From an uncultured Bacteroidales bacterium (GTDB taxonomy: Bacteria > Bacteroidota > Bacteroidia > Bacteroidales > Muribaculaceae): 7,484 nucleotides of DNA. The translations under genes were made by a program, and so were the position numbers. The stretch covers positions 1 to 7,484 of the forward strand of contig USIN01000083.1 in the NCBI GenBank assembly GCA_900554715.1. Direction: 5' to 3'. The notes under the pieces are model-generated. The model had not been told where the DNA came from. It searched no databases and saw only the letters and a list, made by a program, of their open reading frames with translations. Below, piece by piece: positions 5,925 through 7,484 of this stretch (positions are counted from its first letter, which is position 1; each line of letters opens with the position of its first letter).

Positions 5925-7091
5925 ATGCGAGAGACAAAACGCGCCGTCCTCATTCTTGCCGACGGCACCAAATTTGAAGGTAAATCCTTCGGCTATGAAG
6001 CATCGGCCTCCGGAGAAGTAGTTTTCAACACAGCCATGACCGGCTATCCCGAGAGCCTGACCGACCCGTCTTATGAAGGGCAGATTCTGGTAACGACATT
6101 CCCTCTTCTCGGCAACTATGGCGTGCCGCCGGCCGACAGCCGCGACTTTCTGAGCGATTATCTCGAAGACTCACACATACACTGCCGCGCCATCATCGCC
6201 CAGGACTATTCATGGCAACACAGCCACTGGCTGGCCGACCGCTCACTCTCTGACTGGCTGAAAAGCGAAAAAATCACCGGCATATACGACATCGACACCC
6301 GCGCCCTGACCATTCAGCTGCGCAGCAAAGGCTCCATGAGATGCATGATTTCAACACGCGACCTTGATCCCGAAAGCCTCACGGCCAAAGCCAGGGCTCT
6401 GCCAGGCATGGAGGGACAGAACCTCGTGCCCTTCGTTGCGGCGAAAGCTCCCTACGTCTTCCTCCGCAACGCGGTGCAGACCGTGTCCGCAGACAAAAAC
6501 GGCAGACTTCCCTTCGTGGGAAGCGGCCTGCGCCTCGTGGTCTACGACTACGGCATCAAGTGGAATATCATCCGCCTGCTCAAGGAAACCGGTTTCTCCC
6601 CTGTCATGGTCCCGCCCCTCTTCCCGGCTGAAGCCGTACGCAGAAGCGGCGCCCAGGGCGTCTTTCTCTCCAACGGTCCCGGCGACCCGGCCACCCTCAC
6701 CGGGGAAATCGCCATCGTCAGGGATCTCATGAAGGACTTCCCCGTGGCAGGTATATGCCTCGGCCATCAGATTATCGGCCACGCTCTCGGCGGCACCACA
6801 TCGAAACTGAAGTTCGGACATCACGGCTGCAACCATCCCGTACGCGACAACGCCACGGGACACGTGGAAATCAGCTCCCAGAACCACGGTTTCTGCGTGT
6901 GCGTGGACGGCGTGAAAGACGTTGAGGTGACGCACATCAACCTCAACGACGGGACACTCGAGGGGATACGCTCCACGACAAAACCCGTCATGAGCGTCCA
7001 GTACCATCCCGAGGCCGCAGCCGGCCCCCATGACAGCCGCTATCTCTTCGCCCGTTTCCATAAAATGATGGAAGACGCCGTGAAAAAATAA
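5925..7091 (+). CDS. carA: Carbamoyl-phosphate synthase small (glutaminase) subunit, apparent two-lineage chimera
   Basis: CarA releases ammonia from glutamine and passes it to CarB for carbamoyl phosphate, the precursor of arginine and pyrimidines. The 388-residue protein is full length. The N-terminal domain has ILADGTKFEGKSFGYE and FNTAMTGYPESLTDPSYEG. The class I glutamine amidotransferase domain (about 190-380) has FLSNGPGDPATL, nucleophile C278 in GICLGHQIIGHALGG, SSQNHGF, and H361/E363 in QYHPEAA. The ATG at 5925 is chosen because the frame open from 5664 overlaps lysA with non-homologous sequence. Residues 1 to about 123 look Bacteroidetes-like (HSHWLADRSLSDWLK). From about residue 130 on, it reads like CarA of Desulfovibrio-type bacteria (KARALPGMEGQNLV, VVYDYGIKWNIIRLL, KLKFGHHG). 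Valine codons change at the same place: GTG is 12 of 24 downstream against 2 of 17 in lysA. No carB follows. Function is certain; genomic integrity is not. Confidence 0.93.
   Translation: MRETKRAVLILADGTKFEGKSFGYEASASGEVVFNTAMTGYPESLTDPSYEGQILVTTFPLLGNYGVPPADSRDFLSDYLEDSHIHCRAIIAQDYSWQHSHWLADRSLSDWLKSEKITGIYDIDTRALTIQLRSKGSMRCMISTRDLDPESLTAKARALPGMEGQNLVPFVAAKAPYVFLRNAVQTVSADKNGRLPFVGSGLRLVVYDYGIKWNIIRLLKETGFSPVMVPPLFPAEAVRRSGAQGVFLSNGPGDPATLTGEIAIVRDLMKDFPVAGICLGHQIIGHALGGTTSKLKFGHHGCNHPVRDNATGHVEISSQNHGFCVCVDGVKDVEVTHINLNDGTLEGIRSTTKPVMSVQYHPEAAAGPHDSRYLFARFHKMMEDAVKK
6288..6312 (+). other. Apparent lineage junction inside carA
   Basis: This interval encodes the highly conserved CarA motif DIDTRALT. 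Upstream, the protein, promoter and codon choices fit Bacteroidales. Downstream, the protein, valine codons, terminator style and Shine-Dalgarno use fit a Desulfovibrio-like proteobacterial lineage. A conserved motif of about 20 nt that both genomes could share is a natural point for recombination or for an assembler to join two genomes wrongly. The exact breakpoint is uncertain by several tens of bases. Confidence 0.55.
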
Positions 7092-7114
7092 AGAACACGT
7101 TCCTGATTATCCCA

Positions 7115-7154
7115 GCAGCCCGCCGGAAACCTCCCCCGGCGGGCTGCACCTTTT
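7115..7154 (+). terminator. Rho-independent terminator after carA
   Basis: A perfect 12-bp GC-rich stem (GCAGCCCGCCGG with CCGGCGGGCTGC) with a 9-nt loop is followed by ACCTTTT. It starts 23 nt after the carA stop, so this carA is transcribed without a downstream carB. Confidence 0.88.
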
Positions 7155-7242
7155 GAAGACGGAAAACCGGTCTTGCAGGAAACGCTCTTTTAGGGCACAA
7201 CTATAAGGAAATGAAAGACTTGTTTGCACGTATTCACGCGCC

Positions 7243-7247
7243 GGAGG
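7243..7247 (+). promoter_or_regulatory. Shine-Dalgarno site of the 3'-most gene
   Basis: GGAGG lies 7 nt before the ATG at 7255, which is ideal spacing and fixes the start. Genes in the left part of the window lack such sites, so this is further evidence that the right end comes from a different lineage. Confidence 0.8.
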
Positions 7248-7254
7248 TCTCAAT

Positions 7255-7484
7255 ATGAAAAAACTCACCGCCTTTTTGCTGGCTCTCTTCCTGGCCGTGC
7301 CGGCCGCTTCCCAGGCTGCCGGGCAGGAAAATGCCCCCGGTACGGCCTCTTCCGCCGCGCAGGGCGAATTCCAGAACACACCCCGTAACCGCATCGAGCA
7401 GCTGACCGGAAAAGTCTGGCTGGAAAGCTCATCCGATTCGAAAAAAGCCGTTATTTTTGGCATCGAGACTGCCATTGACATCGA
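7255..7484 (+). CDS. Secreted protein of unknown function, N-terminal fragment (truncated by window edge)
   Basis: Seventy-six complete codons are visible before the window ends, without a stop. Residues 1-22 form a classical signal peptide (MKKLTAFLLALFLAVPAASQ, predicted cleavage near SQAAG), so the protein is exported. A low-complexity Ala/Ser/Gly-rich linker follows (about 22-40), then the start of a folded region, NRIEQLTGKVWLESSSDSKK followed by AVIFGIETAIDI. This resembles small secreted proteins I associate loosely with Desulfovibrio/Bilophila-type bacteria, but I cannot name the family or a function. It follows the carA terminator by about 100 nt and has a strong GGAGG site, so it is probably a separate transcription unit. 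I saw no convincing promoter in that gap. A frame on the opposite strand covers the same bases but lacks comparable signals. Confidence 0.75.
   Translation, partial: MKKLTAFLLALFLAVPAASQAAGQENAPGTASSAAQGEFQNTPRNRIEQLTGKVWLESSSDSKKAVIFGIETAIDI

Noticed and set aside
6351..7061. A 236-codon minus-strand frame opposite carA
   Set aside because: It is a complementary-strand shadow of a highly conserved gene in GC-rich sequence, with no motifs or ribosome binding site.
7173..7207. TTGCAG / TATAAG pair as a sigma-70 promoter for the last gene
   Set aside because: The spacer is about 23 nt, too long for a sigma-70 promoter, so I did not list it.
7107..7481. A 124-codon minus-strand frame at the right end
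   Set aside because: It runs through the carA terminator hairpin and opposes a frame with an ideal Shine-Dalgarno site and signal peptide.
1..7484. CRISPR arrays, tRNA or rRNA genes, insertion sequences, phage or defence genes
   Set aside because: I saw no regular direct repeats, tRNA-like cloverleaf, transposase motif or terminal inverted repeats. The intergenic gaps are all under 200 bp and are accounted for by promoters and terminators.

Overview
Positions 1 to about 6290 look like a genome of the order Bacteroidales, possibly Muribaculaceae-like (the family is an inference). The evidence is Bacteroidetes-type -7 promoter boxes (TAnnTTTG) ahead of several genes, A-rich leaders without Shine-Dalgarno sites, a SusB-type GH97 glycosidase, a TonB-dependent receptor and a Bacteroidetes-style LysA. 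Positions from about 6312 to the end look different. The second half of carA resembles CarA of Desulfovibrio/Bilophila-type bacteria, the preferred valine codon changes from GTC to GTG, carA ends at a perfect GC-rich terminator, and the last gene has a canonical GGAGG ribosome binding site.

Layout: (1) minus strand, 602 to 1: the N-terminal 200 residues of a TonB-dependent receptor, cut by the window edge. (2) 603-746: a 144-bp divergent promoter region. (3) 747-2254, plus strand: an apparent three-gene operon of an ECF sigma factor, a small single-pass membrane protein in the anti-sigma position, and a secreted Spy/CpxP-like protein with two L(T/S)xxQ motifs, closed by a terminator. (4) 2424-4538: a GH97 glycoside hydrolase lipoprotein with the three catalytic glutamates of the inverting SusB type, followed by a hairpin. 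(5) 4669-5814: lysA, diaminopimelate decarboxylase, with a promoter box almost touching its start codon. (6) 5925-7091: carA, the glutaminase subunit of carbamoyl-phosphate synthase, apparently a chimera of two lineages. (7) 7255 to the end: the start of a secreted protein of unknown function.

How the genes work together: the sigma, membrane protein and Spy-like protein can be read as an envelope-stress or metal-sensing module, comparable in layout to CnrYXH, in which a periplasmic sensor controls a membrane-bound anti-sigma factor. The divergent receptor could be one of its targets. The GH97 enzyme, lysA and carA are separate units for glycan use, lysine/peptidoglycan precursor synthesis, and arginine/pyrimidine synthesis.

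The most important caution is the junction inside carA. It is either a real intragenic recombination or transfer event, or, at least as likely, a chimeric join in a metagenome assembly. Gene neighbourhood should not be read across it without checking.
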